NCBI GenBank assembly: GCA_964462945.1
Contig: CAYWZW010000002.1
Location: 117,402-181,401, forward strand
Length of the DNA stretch: 64,000 nucleotides
Source of the DNA: GCA-020343675 sp964462945
GTDB lineage: Bacteria > Planctomycetota > Phycisphaerae > Sedimentisphaerales > Anaerobacaceae
Direction: 5' to 3'
Part shown: positions 35,425 through 43,708 of the stretch, piece after piece
Layout: each line of letters begins with the position of its first letter
Numbering within the stretch: position 1 is the first letter of the stretch
Translations under genes and position numbers: made by a program
The notes under the pieces: generated by a model
Seen by the model: the letters and a program-made list of their open reading frames with translations, nothing else
Database searches by the model: none
What the model was told of the DNA's origin: nothing

Positions 35425-36828
35425 CTATTCTGCCCATTCTGCCCTCTTGAGAATCATCTGTCGCGGCGCGCCTGAGACGTGGTAACTGCCTTGCGGGTAG
35501 ATGATTCCTTTGTCCACGATGAGATTGCCTTCCTCCTCGAGATATCCTCGGTAGTTGTAGTTGGGCCCGTATGGGCTCTTGTCATTGATGTCTATGATTA
35601 TTTCGTTAGTGCTCAATAACCACGTGCCTGATACGCTGGCCCCGGCCTTGATCGCTCCCGGGGTCTTGTCCTTCCCGAATCTGTCGCCCATCGTCACCTG
35701 ACATACCCCTTGTGGCTGGACATCGATGGTCTGGATATCACCTCTCGTGGTGGCGCGCCACCGACCCAGGAAGACAGTTTCGGGAACAGGTTCGACCAAA
35801 GCTCCCTCAACGTCCACCAGCTCGGCAAGACCAAGGCGTTTGACAACGGCCTTGGCCGTGTCGGCGACCTGCTTTGCCAACGAGGCGCTTGCCTCGTCAT
35901 ACTCGATTCGGAACGTCAGCGGCACATTCTTCGGCTTGGTGAGACGCCAGAGGATATGCTGCTCAAGGTCGGTCGGATCGACCCAGCCGCTGACGAGGGG
36001 TTTGGGACCCCCGTCCGGCCGCCGCACAGCCTCCGTATGGAACGTAGTGATTTTGCCCTCCCGCAGGAAGAACGTGGATTTGCCGGAGCCCGTAAACGAG
36101 ATCAGTTCCAGACGCGCTTCTGTATCCATTTGGGAGCTGGTCTCTTTCGCCACCGAGATGATCTTGTTGCGCAGATCCTCAGCCGAACCTTTTGTCTCGG
36201 GATCGTAGTAGATGTGAAATCGTATCGGCAGACTATCCTTATTCTTCAACCTCCCCCGGACGTAGTCCAAGGTCTCTTTCTCGGATAGCAATCCTACCAA
36301 TTTCCAGCGTTGAGAGGGGAAGTGCTCGGAAAACGGTCTCTGGGCGTCGAGAACATACAGTCGCTCACCGATCAACTGGAGAGATACCCGCGCGTTGAGG
36401 GTCGGTATCGGTTGCTCGGCCAAGGGAAGTTTGGGGATGATTCCTACTATTTCCCGGAGATTCGCCAGCTCCGTCGTGCGTTTGGATTCGAGTTCCGCCT
36501 TGGCCAGCAGCAGTTCATATCGCATCTCGGCAGGTCCAGTCGTGGCTTCGGCCTTTTGCCCGATCTGTTCGATCTGCAGATCCAGCAGCTTGATCTGCGC
36601 GTGACTTTGTGTGACCATACGCACGATTTCGAAAGCCTCTTCCTTACTGATGCTTTTCCTATTCTCCATTGCCAGTCGAATCAGGTCGCCCAACTCCGGG
36701 TCGTCCACCTTTTGCACGCGATCCAGGATACTCGGCGTCTTGCTTTGAGCCGCTGCAACCGCCCCACAGACCACCGACAGACCCAGGCAAAGGACACACA
36801 ACAATTTTTTGATCCATCCAGTTTTCAT
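35425..36828 (-). CDS. Exported protein of unknown function in the ECF sigma operon
   Basis: A 467-residue protein with a signal peptide (LLCVLCLGLSVVCGAVAAAQ). Residues 40-130 are helical and probably coiled coil (KSISKEEAFEIVRMVTQSHA, MRYELLLAKAELESKR). Two related alpha/beta segments follow, each with LPIRFHIYYDPETKG or VPLTFRIEYDEAS and a run of AKE/AKQ helices, resembling ExbD/TolR-like periplasmic folds. A C-terminal beta domain (FLGRWRATTRGDIQTIDVQ, GTWLLSTNEIIIDIND) ends with IILKRAEW-like residues. No known family is certain. It begins three bases after the anti-sigma gene's stop, so it is translationally linked and likely part of the regulated output. Confidence 0.75.
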   Translation of the reverse strand: MKTGWIKKLLCVLCLGLSVVCGAVAAAQSKTPSILDRVQKVDDPELGDLIRLAMENRKSISKEEAFEIVRMVTQSHAQIKLLDLQIEQIGQKAEATTGPAEMRYELLLAKAELESKRTTELANLREIVGIIPKLPLAEQPIPTLNARVSLQLIGERLYVLDAQRPFSEHFPSQRWKLVGLLSEKETLDYVRGRLKNKDSLPIRFHIYYDPETKGSAEDLRNKIISVAKETSSQMDTEARLELISFTGSGKSTFFLREGKITTFHTEAVRRPDGGPKPLVSGWVDPTDLEQHILWRLTKPKNVPLTFRIEYDEASASLAKQVADTAKAVVKRLGLAELVDVEGALVEPVPETVFLGRWRATTRGDIQTIDVQPQGVCQVTMGDRFGKDKTPGAIKAGASVSGTWLLSTNEIIIDINDKSPYGPNYNYRGYLEEEGNLIVDKGIIYPQGSYHVSGAPRQMILKRAEWAE

Positions 36829-36831
36829 GTT

Positions 36832-37371
36832 TCAATCTCCAAAAGACTGTGCAAGAATTTGATTCACACTCTCAGCCGACGGGTGCGCGCCCGGCATGCC
36901 CATCGGTCCGATACGCTTCTTCTGATTATCGGCAGACCCGCCGGCGGCGAACACGTGCCCCATTTGGCCGCCCACAGTGACCGTTTCAACAGGCAGCAGT
37001 CTGCCCGCGCGGTCGATGGCACGCGCCATGCGGTCTTCCATCCCCAACTGCCTGAAGAGACGAGCCGCGTCCAGCCATGCGACGAGCTCACTCGGTACGT
37101 TTACGCCATCGGATTCGGCGGCCACCTGCGGCGCGACATCCACGCTCCTGGGCAACGTGCGTGGTGCCGACAGGCGACCGCCAAGAAACGCGACACCGGC
37201 GGCCAGGATAGCGGCGGCCGCCAGTTCCGCCCTCCGCAAGGCGGAACGTCGCCGCCGAACACGAACGAACTCAGTCGTCGAGTCACGGAGTATCTGTTGC
37301 TTAAACGCTTCGCGCGGCGGCTCACCGGACAAATGCTGCCCCAGATGTATATCCACGTCTCTATCTTCCAT
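36832..37371 (-). CDS. Putative membrane anti-sigma factor
   Basis: A 179-residue protein encoded 21 bases after the ECF sigma gene. It has a short soluble N terminus (DVDIHLGQHLSGEPPREAFK), a basic stretch VRVRRRRSALRR, one membrane span (AELAAAAILAAGVAFLGG) and an extracytoplasmic part of about 110 residues. That layout and position fit an anti-sigma factor holding the sigma factor at the membrane. A zinc-binding HxxxCxxC motif is absent, so it would be a non-ZAS type. The call rests on context and topology, not on a recognised domain. Confidence 0.65.
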   Translation of the reverse strand: MEDRDVDIHLGQHLSGEPPREAFKQQILRDSTTEFVRVRRRRSALRRAELAAAAILAAGVAFLGGRLSAPRTLPRSVDVAPQVAAESDGVNVPSELVAWLDAARLFRQLGMEDRMARAIDRAGRLLPVETVTVGGQMGHVFAAGGSADNQKKRIGPMGMPGAHPSAESVNQILAQSFGD

Positions 37372-37392
37372 ACTGTCACCTTGCGCAATGCA

Positions 37393-37956
37393 TCACTCCA
37401 AAGTTCGCATCTGTTCGTACACACGGGTAAAGCCGGCCCGGGCACGCCGTAGCAGCGATTCGATCGCCTCAACGCTTGCACCGCTGTCTGCGGCGATCTC
37501 GTTCATGCTGAGGCCCCGGAGATACTTTGCCTCAAGCACCACGCGATAATGCGAGGGCAACTGGGCGAGCGCCTCATGCACCCGCAGATCGGGGTCTCCC
37601 CGCGTGACCGCCTCAGAGATCCCCTTCGCAGAGGACTGCTCGTGGCGCTTGCGCCGCTGCTCGCCGGTCCGGATCGCCATGTGGCGGTTCCTGGCAATCC
37701 CTAACAGCCATGCTCGAAAGGCTGCCCGACTGGGATCGAAACAATGTATCCGGCGGGCCGCAACGACGAAGACCTGCTGGGCCACCTCCTCGGCCAAGTC
37801 ATGCTGGCCGCCCGCGAGCGCCACGCAGAACCGGTACACCGCGTCGAAATGCCACTCGAACAACTGCCGCCATGCCTGCTTGCTGCCAGTCTGTGCGGCG
37901 TGTATCGCAAACATCTCGGAATCCGCGTCCATTAGACGATTGCTCGGATCTAACAT
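37393..37956 (-). CDS. ECF-type RNA polymerase sigma factor
   Basis: A 187-residue sigma factor with only regions 2 and 4. Region 2: AWRQLFEWHFDAVYRFCVAL, EEVAQQVFVVAARRIHCFDP and FRAWLLGIARNRHMAIR. Region 4: EALAQLPSHYRVVLEAKYL and GLSMNEIAADSGASVEAIESL with LLRRARAGF. ATG 37956 is chosen because the frame extends about 150 codons further upstream, through the 136-bp repeat and into the ffh region, without sigma likeness. It heads a five-gene minus-strand operon with anti-sigma and secreted proteins. ECF regulation by an envelope signal is inferred. Confidence 0.88.
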   Translation of the reverse strand: MLDPSNRLMDADSEMFAIHAAQTGSKQAWRQLFEWHFDAVYRFCVALAGGQHDLAEEVAQQVFVVAARRIHCFDPSRAAFRAWLLGIARNRHMAIRTGEQRRKRHEQSSAKGISEAVTRGDPDLRVHEALAQLPSHYRVVLEAKYLRGLSMNEIAADSGASVEAIESLLRRARAGFTRVYEQMRTLE

Positions 37957-38099
37957 GCTGTCGTAGGTCACGTGTCTGTAGTCATTTCTCGCCCCGGCTG
38001 GCAAATCCGTCGCGAATGCCGGAAGAAGCTTTGAAAATTTTATCACGCCAACCCCGGCCGTACACCGGCAAATTTGCATCCACAGAGGGCGCCGGGTGC

Positions 38100-38235
38100 G
38101 GTTTCGTGGATTTTGGGCTTGCAGAATCGCTTCGGATGTTCTATAATCTGTCCCTTGTCGAAGTGATTCCAGTTTAATGCTCGATATTTGATGCCGGCCC
38201 GCCGGGCAGACGGCGGGCTGCGTACCCATCAGACC
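38100..38235. repeat. Dispersed 136-bp repeat, copy B, carrying the ffh promoter
   Basis: Ungapped partner of 34035-34170. It ends 40 bases before the ffh start and holds a near-consensus promoter, so here the repeat seems to have become the promoter region of an essential gene. The CGGCCCGCCGGGC / GCCCGCC palindrome lies near its right end. Confidence 0.85.
38119..38147 (+). promoter_or_regulatory. Promoter of ffh within repeat copy B
   Basis: TTGCAG (38119-38124), a 17-base spacer and a perfect TATAAT (38142-38147). The leader to the ATG at 38276 would be about 120 bases. Confidence 0.7.
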
Positions 38236-38275
38236 ACAAGCCGGGAATCGGGCATTAGGGGTCGAAAATCGAAGC

Positions 38276-39703
38276 ATGTTTGAGTCATTGACGCAGAAAT
38301 TTAATTCGGTCTTCCGGTCGCTTTCCGGCCGGGGCAGGATCACCGAGGCGAACATCTCCGACGCCATGCGGGAGGTCCGCAAGGCCCTCTTGGAGGCGGA
38401 CGTCAACTACAACGTCGTCAAGAAATTCTGCAAGGACGTGACGCAGGCGGCCCTCGGCGCCGAGGTCATCAAGAGCCTCCATCCGGGCCAGGTCATGGTC
38501 AAAATCGTCAACGACGAGCTGACCCGGCTGATGGGCCCGGTCGATACGCGCATCTATTACGTCTCGCCCGGCCCGACGGTCATCCTGCTGGCCGGCCTGC
38601 AAGGGTGCGGCAAGACCACGACCGCCGCCAAGTTAGGCAAGTACATTCTGGCCAGCGGCAGAAAGCCGCTGCTGGTCGCCGACGACCTGCAGAGACCGGC
38701 CGCAATCGAGCAGTTGATTATCCTTGGCCAGCAGACGAACATCGACGTCTATAGCGAAGACGGCAAGGACTCCGTCAAGGTCGCAAAAAATGCCGTCAGG
38801 CACGCCCGAGAGAACAGCTACGATGTGGTTGTGCTCGACACGGCGGGCCGGCTGCACATTGACGAAGACATGATGACCGAAATAGCCGACGTCGCCAAGG
38901 CCGTCACGCCGCACCAGATCTACTTAGTCTGCGACGCCATGACCGGCCAGGACGCCGTCAACTCCGCCAAGGAGTTCAACGAGCGGCTCGAGCTGGACGG
39001 CGTCATCCTGACCAAGCTGGACGGCGACGCCCGCGGCGGTGCCGCCCTGAGCGTCAAGGCCGTCACCGGAAAGCCCATCAAGTTCATCGGCGTCGGCGAG
39101 AAGCTCGACAAGCTCGAAGAATTTCACCCCGACCGAATGGCCGGCCGAATCCTGGGCATGGGCGACGTCGTCAGCCTCGTGGAGAAGGCCCACGAGCACT
39201 TCGACGCCCAGGAGGCCGTCAAGCTCCAGCAGAAAATGGCCAAGGGCAGCTTCGGCTTCGACGATTTTCTCAAGCAGATGCAGGCCGTCAAGAAGATGGG
39301 CGGCATTAAAGACATGCTCAAAATGATGCCCGGCATGGGAGAGCAGATCGACGACCTGGATCTCGACGGCGCGGAACTCAAGCAGATGGAGGCGATTGTC
39401 CATTCCATGACGCTGCAGGAACGGCGAGACCCGGAGCTGATCGAATCGTCCAGGCGAAGGCGGATCGCCGCGGGGGCCGGCGTCGAGGTGCACGACGTGT
39501 CCGGCCTGGTTAAAACGTTCCGACGCAGCAGAGATATGCTCAAGGCCCTCAGCGGCGGAAGCCTCGGCGGCCTGCGGAGCCTGTTCTCGGGCGGACTCAA
39601 CATGGGGGCGCTGAGCCAGATGATGTCCAGCGGCAGGAAAATCAAGCAGCGCTCCAAAAGAAAAAGAGTCATCAAGCGCAGAGGAAAAATAAAAAGAGGA
39701 TAA
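38276..39703 (+). CDS. ffh: Signal recognition particle protein (SRP54)
   Basis: The GTPase that binds signal sequences and SRP RNA and targets nascent membrane proteins to FtsY. Its 475 residues show the N domain (ITEANISDAMREVRKALLEA), the G domain with P-loop AGLQGCGKTTTAAKLG at 106-121, DDLQRPAAIEQL, LDTAGRLHID, TKLDGDARGGAAL, and the methionine-rich M domain (MLKMMPGMGEQIDDLDLDG, MTLQERRDPELIESSRRRRI then AAGAG). The tail after residue 445 is very basic (KIKQRSKRKRVIKRRGKIKR). Downstream are a sulfatase relic, an M-domain-like small protein, an R-M insertion and rpsP, the usual neighbour. Confidence 0.96.
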   Translation: MFESLTQKFNSVFRSLSGRGRITEANISDAMREVRKALLEADVNYNVVKKFCKDVTQAALGAEVIKSLHPGQVMVKIVNDELTRLMGPVDTRIYYVSPGPTVILLAGLQGCGKTTTAAKLGKYILASGRKPLLVADDLQRPAAIEQLIILGQQTNIDVYSEDGKDSVKVAKNAVRHARENSYDVVVLDTAGRLHIDEDMMTEIADVAKAVTPHQIYLVCDAMTGQDAVNSAKEFNERLELDGVILTKLDGDARGGAALSVKAVTGKPIKFIGVGEKLDKLEEFHPDRMAGRILGMGDVVSLVEKAHEHFDAQEAVKLQQKMAKGSFGFDDFLKQMQAVKKMGGIKDMLKMMPGMGEQIDDLDLDGAELKQMEAIVHSMTLQERRDPELIESSRRRRIAAGAGVEVHDVSGLVKTFRRSRDMLKALSGGSLGGLRSLFSGGLNMGALSQMMSSGRKIKQRSKRKRVIKRRGKIKRG

Positions 39704-39854
39704 TAGCAAGAATTTGCTTGCAAATATTCAGCCCCGCCGTACAGTAAGTGCCTCTAAGCTTCGCCGCCCCCCAGGCGACGGCATTCAAAAAGCCGAAATC
39801 AGTGGCGCAAGACGTTTGTGGGGAAAAAGGGTCGCAGTGGACGAAGATGATGAC

Positions 39855-40115
39855 ATAGGTTGTCGCAATTTCTTGAAGCGTGCCGGTGCAACCGCCGCAA
39901 GAGCGGTGCCGTCCGGCTGGAGGGAGGCTGTACGCCCGGCCCTTGCTCAGGGCGAAGCTCGCACGTCTGATAAGCCGAACTTTATTATCATCTTCCGCGG
40001 CGATTTGGGCTGCGGCGACGTCAACTACACCGGCAACCGGCGCCCGGCCGGCCGGGTCACCACCCCGACGCCGTCAGGGATGAACAAAATTCAGCCCTCT
40101 GAATATATGCCGTGA
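39855..40115 (+). pseudogene. Sulfatase N-terminal relic with damaged TAT signal
   Basis: The frame reads RNFLKRAGATAARAVP, a twin-arginine-like leader that has lost one Arg (CRNFLKR), then KPNFIIIFRGDLGCGDVNYT. This matches the start of family S1 sulfatases (PNIIxIxADDLGYGD), but the metal-binding AD is now RG and the protein breaks off about 15 residues later. Nothing else of the sulfatase remains. The flanking 39704-39854 shows no gene. Confidence 0.65.
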
Positions 40116-40146
40116 AAATCTGCCCCCGGTATGCTGGGCAGCAGAG

Positions 40147-40152
40147 TATAAT
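40147..40152 (+). promoter_or_regulatory. -10 box just upstream of the SRP54-M-like gene
   Basis: TATAAT at 40147-40152, seven bases before the ATG at 40160; no convincing -35 is seen. A leaderless transcript is possible. Confidence 0.4.
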
Positions 40153-40159
40153 GGTGGTT

Positions 40160-40474
40160 ATGAACAAAATCTCGATTGAGCAATATCTGGAAAAGGTGAC
40201 TCGGTTTTCGGCCAGCGAATACGGCAAAATGCTCAGAAGCCAGTTCGAGGATATCCATGGCGACAGTGAGCTGGCGATGCTGGCGGCGCCGACCGAGGAG
40301 GAAGTGGAGCAGTTAAAGAAGGCCGTGGCGATCATGACGCCGGCTGAGAAGCAGAATGCCGACAGCCTGACGGACGAACAGATCGAAAGGCTTGCCGCCG
40401 ACGCTCAAATCGACCCGGCCAATCTGGCCATCTTCATGAACGGCTATGCCCTGCATTGCAAACGCGTTCCGTGA
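40160..40474 (+). CDS. Small protein resembling the end of the SRP54 M domain
   Basis: A 104-residue helical protein. Its second half (VAIMTPAEKQNADSLTDEQI then ERLAADAQIDPANLAIF) follows the pattern of the SRP54 M domain (SMTxxERxxPxLxxxSRRxRIAxGxGxxxxxVxxxLxxF), seen in the ffh gene just upstream, but the basic SRRRRIA helix that grips SRP RNA is replaced by acidic TDEQIERLA. It could therefore be a degenerate M-domain paralogue that no longer binds SRP RNA. The likeness is by eye. ATG 40160 is preferred over an upstream start. The stop overlaps the 16-bp direct repeat that borders the following R-M insertion. Confidence 0.6.
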   Translation: MNKISIEQYLEKVTRFSASEYGKMLRSQFEDIHGDSELAMLAAPTEEEVEQLKKAVAIMTPAEKQNADSLTDEQIERLAADAQIDPANLAIFMNGYALHCKRVP

Positions 40475-40475
40475 C
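40460..40475 (+). repeat. 16-bp direct repeat, left copy
   Basis: AAACGCGTTCCGTGAC, identical to 43640-43655. It spans the last codons of the SRP54-M-like gene. The two copies bracket the R-M gene, like a target duplication or the scar of recombination. Confidence 0.85.
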
Positions 40476-40489
40476 CTTACTAAAGCAGA

Positions 40490-43400
40490 ATGCTAAAAAC
40501 ATACCTGAAAGAAATATACAAAACCGCTCGGACAGGTGATGCCAGAGAAGAAAGCTATTATAGGCCCCTGGCGGCACTTGTGGAAAGCTATGCAAAGTCA
40601 ATCCATAAGTCCAGCGTCTCTGCCACAATCTCACCCCAAAGAACCGAAGCAGGAAATCCGGACTTTCGTATCTGGGACGGCAAGCAATCAATCGTAGGTT
40701 ATATCGAAGCTAAACGGCCTGACGAGTCTAATCTCAACCGGATAGAAGAATCTGATCAATTACAGCGCTACCTTACGGCCTTCCCAAACGTGATTTTGAC
40801 CAATTTCTTCGAGTTCCGTTTATACTCCAATGCCCAATTAATCGACGAAATTCAGATCGCCCGGCCTTTCATAGCGACGCAGTTAAAGGTTGTTCCCCCG
40901 GTTGAAAACGAAAAGAAGTTCTATAAGCTCCTGGAAGATTTCCTATCTTTCTCCATCGCCCGGGATTATTCTCCAAAAACGCTCGCGGAAGCACTTGCCT
41001 GCCGGACGCATTACCTAAAGGACCAAGTACTGTTAGAGCTAAAGAACAATAATAACAGACTGACCGGGTTTTATCAGGCTTTTCAGCAGTACCTCATAGC
41101 GGGGCTGACAAGAGAGGACTTCGCCGACATGTACGCCCAGACCGTAACGTATGGTCTTTTTGCAGCCAGCACCCGGCACAATGGCGAATTCACACGGAAA
41201 GCCGCATTTGATAACATCCCGGCCACAATCGGTATTCTGCGCGATGTGTTTCGGTTTATCTCATTAGAGGAACCGAGCGAACAGTTAAGCTGGATCATTG
41301 ACGACATCTCCGACATCCTGAGCGTCGCCAACGTCAAGAAGCTGCTCCATTGTTACTTCGTCGAAGGTCGAGGCTCTGACCCCGTGGTCCACTTCTACGA
41401 GACATTCCTCGCACGATACGACCCCGATGAACGTGAGCAAAGAGGCGTCTATTATACACCCGAAGACGTGGTCGGTTACATCGTCCGTTCGCTCAATATT
41501 ATCCTGAAAAAATACTTCGAAAAAGCGGATGGTTTTGCCTGTGAGAACGTAACCGTGCTCGACCCGGCGGCGGGCACACTGACTTTTCTTGCCGAAGCCG
41601 CAAGAACCGCCGTGAATGAATTCTCAGTAAACTACGGCAGCGGCGGCAAAGACCAGCTCATAAAGAATCATATCCTGGAAAACTTCTACGCCTTCGAGCT
41701 GATGATGGCGCCGTACGCCGTCGGCCACTTGAAGATGGGGTTCCTGCTGGAGGAACTCGGATACAGACTGCACAAAGACGACCGTTTCAAGCTATACCTT
41801 ACTAACACGCTCGAACTTGAGGTCCTGGCCCAGAGCACCTTGCCCGGTATGGGCTCGCTGTCGGAAGAATCACATTCAGCAGAAAAAATCAAAAAAGAAC
41901 AACCTATACTTGTAATACTGGGCAACCCTCCGTATTCGGGTCATTCGGCAAACAAGGGCGATTGGATAAGCAAAGAAATTCGCGAATATTACAGAGTTGA
42001 CGGAAAAGACCTCGGCGAGAAGAACCCGAAATGGCTCCAGGACGATTACGTCAAGTTCATTCGCTTTGCCCAGTGGAAAATAGACTCCGCAGGCGAAGGC
42101 GCGCTCGGCTTTATTACAAACCACAGCTATCTCGATAACCCGACCTTCAGAGGAATGAGACAATCGCTGTTAAACAGCTTCGATCACATCTATATTCTCG
42201 ACCTGCACGGCAACAGCAAGAAAAAGGAAAAATGCCCCGATGGCTCGAAAGACCAGAACGTCTTTGATATCCAGCAGGGTGTGGCCATTATTCTCGCCGT
42301 CAAAAAGCCCGCCCTCGAAAAGAAAATCTCTCACGCCGACCTCTGGGGGCTGCGAGAAGAGAAAAGCATCTGGCTGAAAACAAATGGTATCAATAGTACA
42401 AAATGGAAAACCTTCTCAGCAAAATCTCCATTTTATTTCTTTGTCCCGCGGGATGAAAAACGGCTGTCAAAATACCAGCAATTCCCAAAGATAACCGATA
42501 TTTTCCCTGTCAAAAGCGTTGGCGTTGTCACAAGCAGAGACAAATTCGCCATTGACCCCAATAAAGGAGAACTCAAAAAACGGGTGAGAATGTTCTGTGA
42601 CGAAAGTCTCTCCGGCGACATGATCAAAAAAGCCTTTAATCTTAAAGACAAGACCAGATGGAAAGTAAAAGACGCCCGAAGCAAAATAAGGGCAGAGGAA
42701 AATTGGGACGAATTCATGCTGCCGATCCTCTATCGCCCCTTCGACTCGCAATGGATATTCTACCACGATGCAATAATCGAAAGGACCAGAAAAGAAATAA
42801 TGCATAATATGATGCACGAAAACACATCGTTATGTGTCGGCAGAGCCGGCCAAGTTGTAGGACTTGAACAAGCATGGAACGTAGTTTTCTGCTCAGAAAC
42901 AATCGAAGATTTTAATCTGTTTTACCGCGGTGGAAATGTGAACTTCCCATTGTATGTTTATCCTGCGGAGGATCTCTACAACGGCGGCGAAAAATATCAG
43001 CGGGACGTCAACATAGATAAAGCACTTTTCGATAAATTAACCAAAACATACGGCCGCAAGTTGTCTCCTGAAAAAGTACTCTGCTATATATATGCGGTGC
43101 TTTACTGCAATGTCTATCGAAACAGATACGCAGAGTTTCTCAAATCCGATTTCCCGCGCATCCCGTTTACGGCGGACCCCGCATTATTCTCGAAAATGGC
43201 ACGTTACGGCGGGGACTTAATCGAATTGCACCTGCTCAAATCGAAAAAATTCGAAAAAGCGGCAATGAAATTCTATGGCCGGGGTGATAGGCGTATAGGT
43301 AAACCCGAACACGATTCGGAAAAAAACCTTGTGAAAATCAACCCGGAACAGTATTTTGGCCCGCTTTCTGACGAAATCTGGCGGTACCAGATTGGCGGCT

Positions 43401-43561
43401 ATCAGGTAATGGATAAATGGCTAAAAGACAGAAAAGGAAGATGTCTTGATTTGGAGGACATTAAACATTACTGTAAAATGGCAACTGCCTTGAAAGAAAC
43501 TATAGTGATGCAAAAGAGGATTGACGCGGCATACGCCCAAATCGAGCGGGGTGTTATGTGA
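40490..43561 (+). CDS. Type IIG/ISP-like restriction-modification enzyme
   Basis: A 1023-residue single-chain enzyme. The N-terminal nuclease core is NPDFRIWDGKQSIVGYIEAK with D58, E73 and K75 (PD-ExK). A helical linker is followed by EQRGVYYTPEDVVGYIVRSL, SAM motif I as DPAAGTLTFLAEAAR (near residue 361; the usual GTG is GTL), and motif IV NPPYSGHSANKG at 479-482. The C-terminal part (VLCYIYAVLYCNVYRNRYAE, FPRIPFTADPALFSKMARYG, IWRYQIGGYQVMDKWLKDR) is typical of type ISP and related helicase-less enzymes and probably reads the target. AT content is higher than in its neighbours, and 16-bp direct repeats flank it, so it was acquired. No ribosome site is visible. Confidence 0.88.
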   Translation: MLKTYLKEIYKTARTGDAREESYYRPLAALVESYAKSIHKSSVSATISPQRTEAGNPDFRIWDGKQSIVGYIEAKRPDESNLNRIEESDQLQRYLTAFPNVILTNFFEFRLYSNAQLIDEIQIARPFIATQLKVVPPVENEKKFYKLLEDFLSFSIARDYSPKTLAEALACRTHYLKDQVLLELKNNNNRLTGFYQAFQQYLIAGLTREDFADMYAQTVTYGLFAASTRHNGEFTRKAAFDNIPATIGILRDVFRFISLEEPSEQLSWIIDDISDILSVANVKKLLHCYFVEGRGSDPVVHFYETFLARYDPDEREQRGVYYTPEDVVGYIVRSLNIILKKYFEKADGFACENVTVLDPAAGTLTFLAEAARTAVNEFSVNYGSGGKDQLIKNHILENFYAFELMMAPYAVGHLKMGFLLEELGYRLHKDDRFKLYLTNTLELEVLAQSTLPGMGSLSEESHSAEKIKKEQPILVILGNPPYSGHSANKGDWISKEIREYYRVDGKDLGEKNPKWLQDDYVKFIRFAQWKIDSAGEGALGFITNHSYLDNPTFRGMRQSLLNSFDHIYILDLHGNSKKKEKCPDGSKDQNVFDIQQGVAIILAVKKPALEKKISHADLWGLREEKSIWLKTNGINSTKWKTFSAKSPFYFFVPRDEKRLSKYQQFPKITDIFPVKSVGVVTSRDKFAIDPNKGELKKRVRMFCDESLSGDMIKKAFNLKDKTRWKVKDARSKIRAEENWDEFMLPILYRPFDSQWIFYHDAIIERTRKEIMHNMMHENTSLCVGRAGQVVGLEQAWNVVFCSETIEDFNLFYRGGNVNFPLYVYPAEDLYNGGEKYQRDVNIDKALFDKLTKTYGRKLSPEKVLCYIYAVLYCNVYRNRYAEFLKSDFPRIPFTADPALFSKMARYGGDLIELHLLKSKKFEKAAMKFYGRGDRRIGKPEHDSEKNLVKINPEQYFGPLSDEIWRYQIGGYQVMDKWLKDRKGRCLDLEDIKHYCKMATALKETIVMQKRIDAAYAQIERGVM

Positions 43562-43576
43562 TCTATAAAAGGCATG

Positions 43577-43631
43577 GACAGGATAACAGGATTGACGAGA
43601 TAAATAATCATGTACATCCTGTTATCCTGTC
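43577..43631. repeat. 16-bp perfect inverted repeat after the R-M gene
   Basis: GACAGGATAACAGGAT (43577-43592) and its exact complement (43616-43631) enclose 23 bases. It may terminate the R-M transcript. The motif 'acaggataacaggat' is common as a mobile palindrome in many bacterial genomes, so it may have arrived with the insertion. Confidence 0.75.
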
Positions 43632-43639
43632 AAAAGAGT

Positions 43640-43655
43640 AAACGCGTTCCGTGAC
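43640..43655 (+). repeat. 16-bp direct repeat, right copy
   Basis: Identical to 40460-40475; it ends 53 bases before the rpsP start and marks the right edge of the inserted R-M block. Confidence 0.85.
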
Positions 43656-43708
43656 TGATATTTGCTAAGTCACGGGAATTCATGATAAACCTGAGAAAGG
43701 AAAAGACC

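Noticed and set aside
34123..35475. Plus-strand open frame of 450 codons opposite the split discoidin-like gene
   Set aside because: It would avoid the need for a broken gene, but its sequence has no domain, while the minus strand shows a signal peptide and discoidin-like strands. Kept in mind because the promoter in repeat copy A points this way.
37957..38406. N-terminal extension of the ECF sigma factor
   Set aside because: The frame stays open by chance through the 136-bp repeat and into antisense ffh; none of it resembles a sigma factor.
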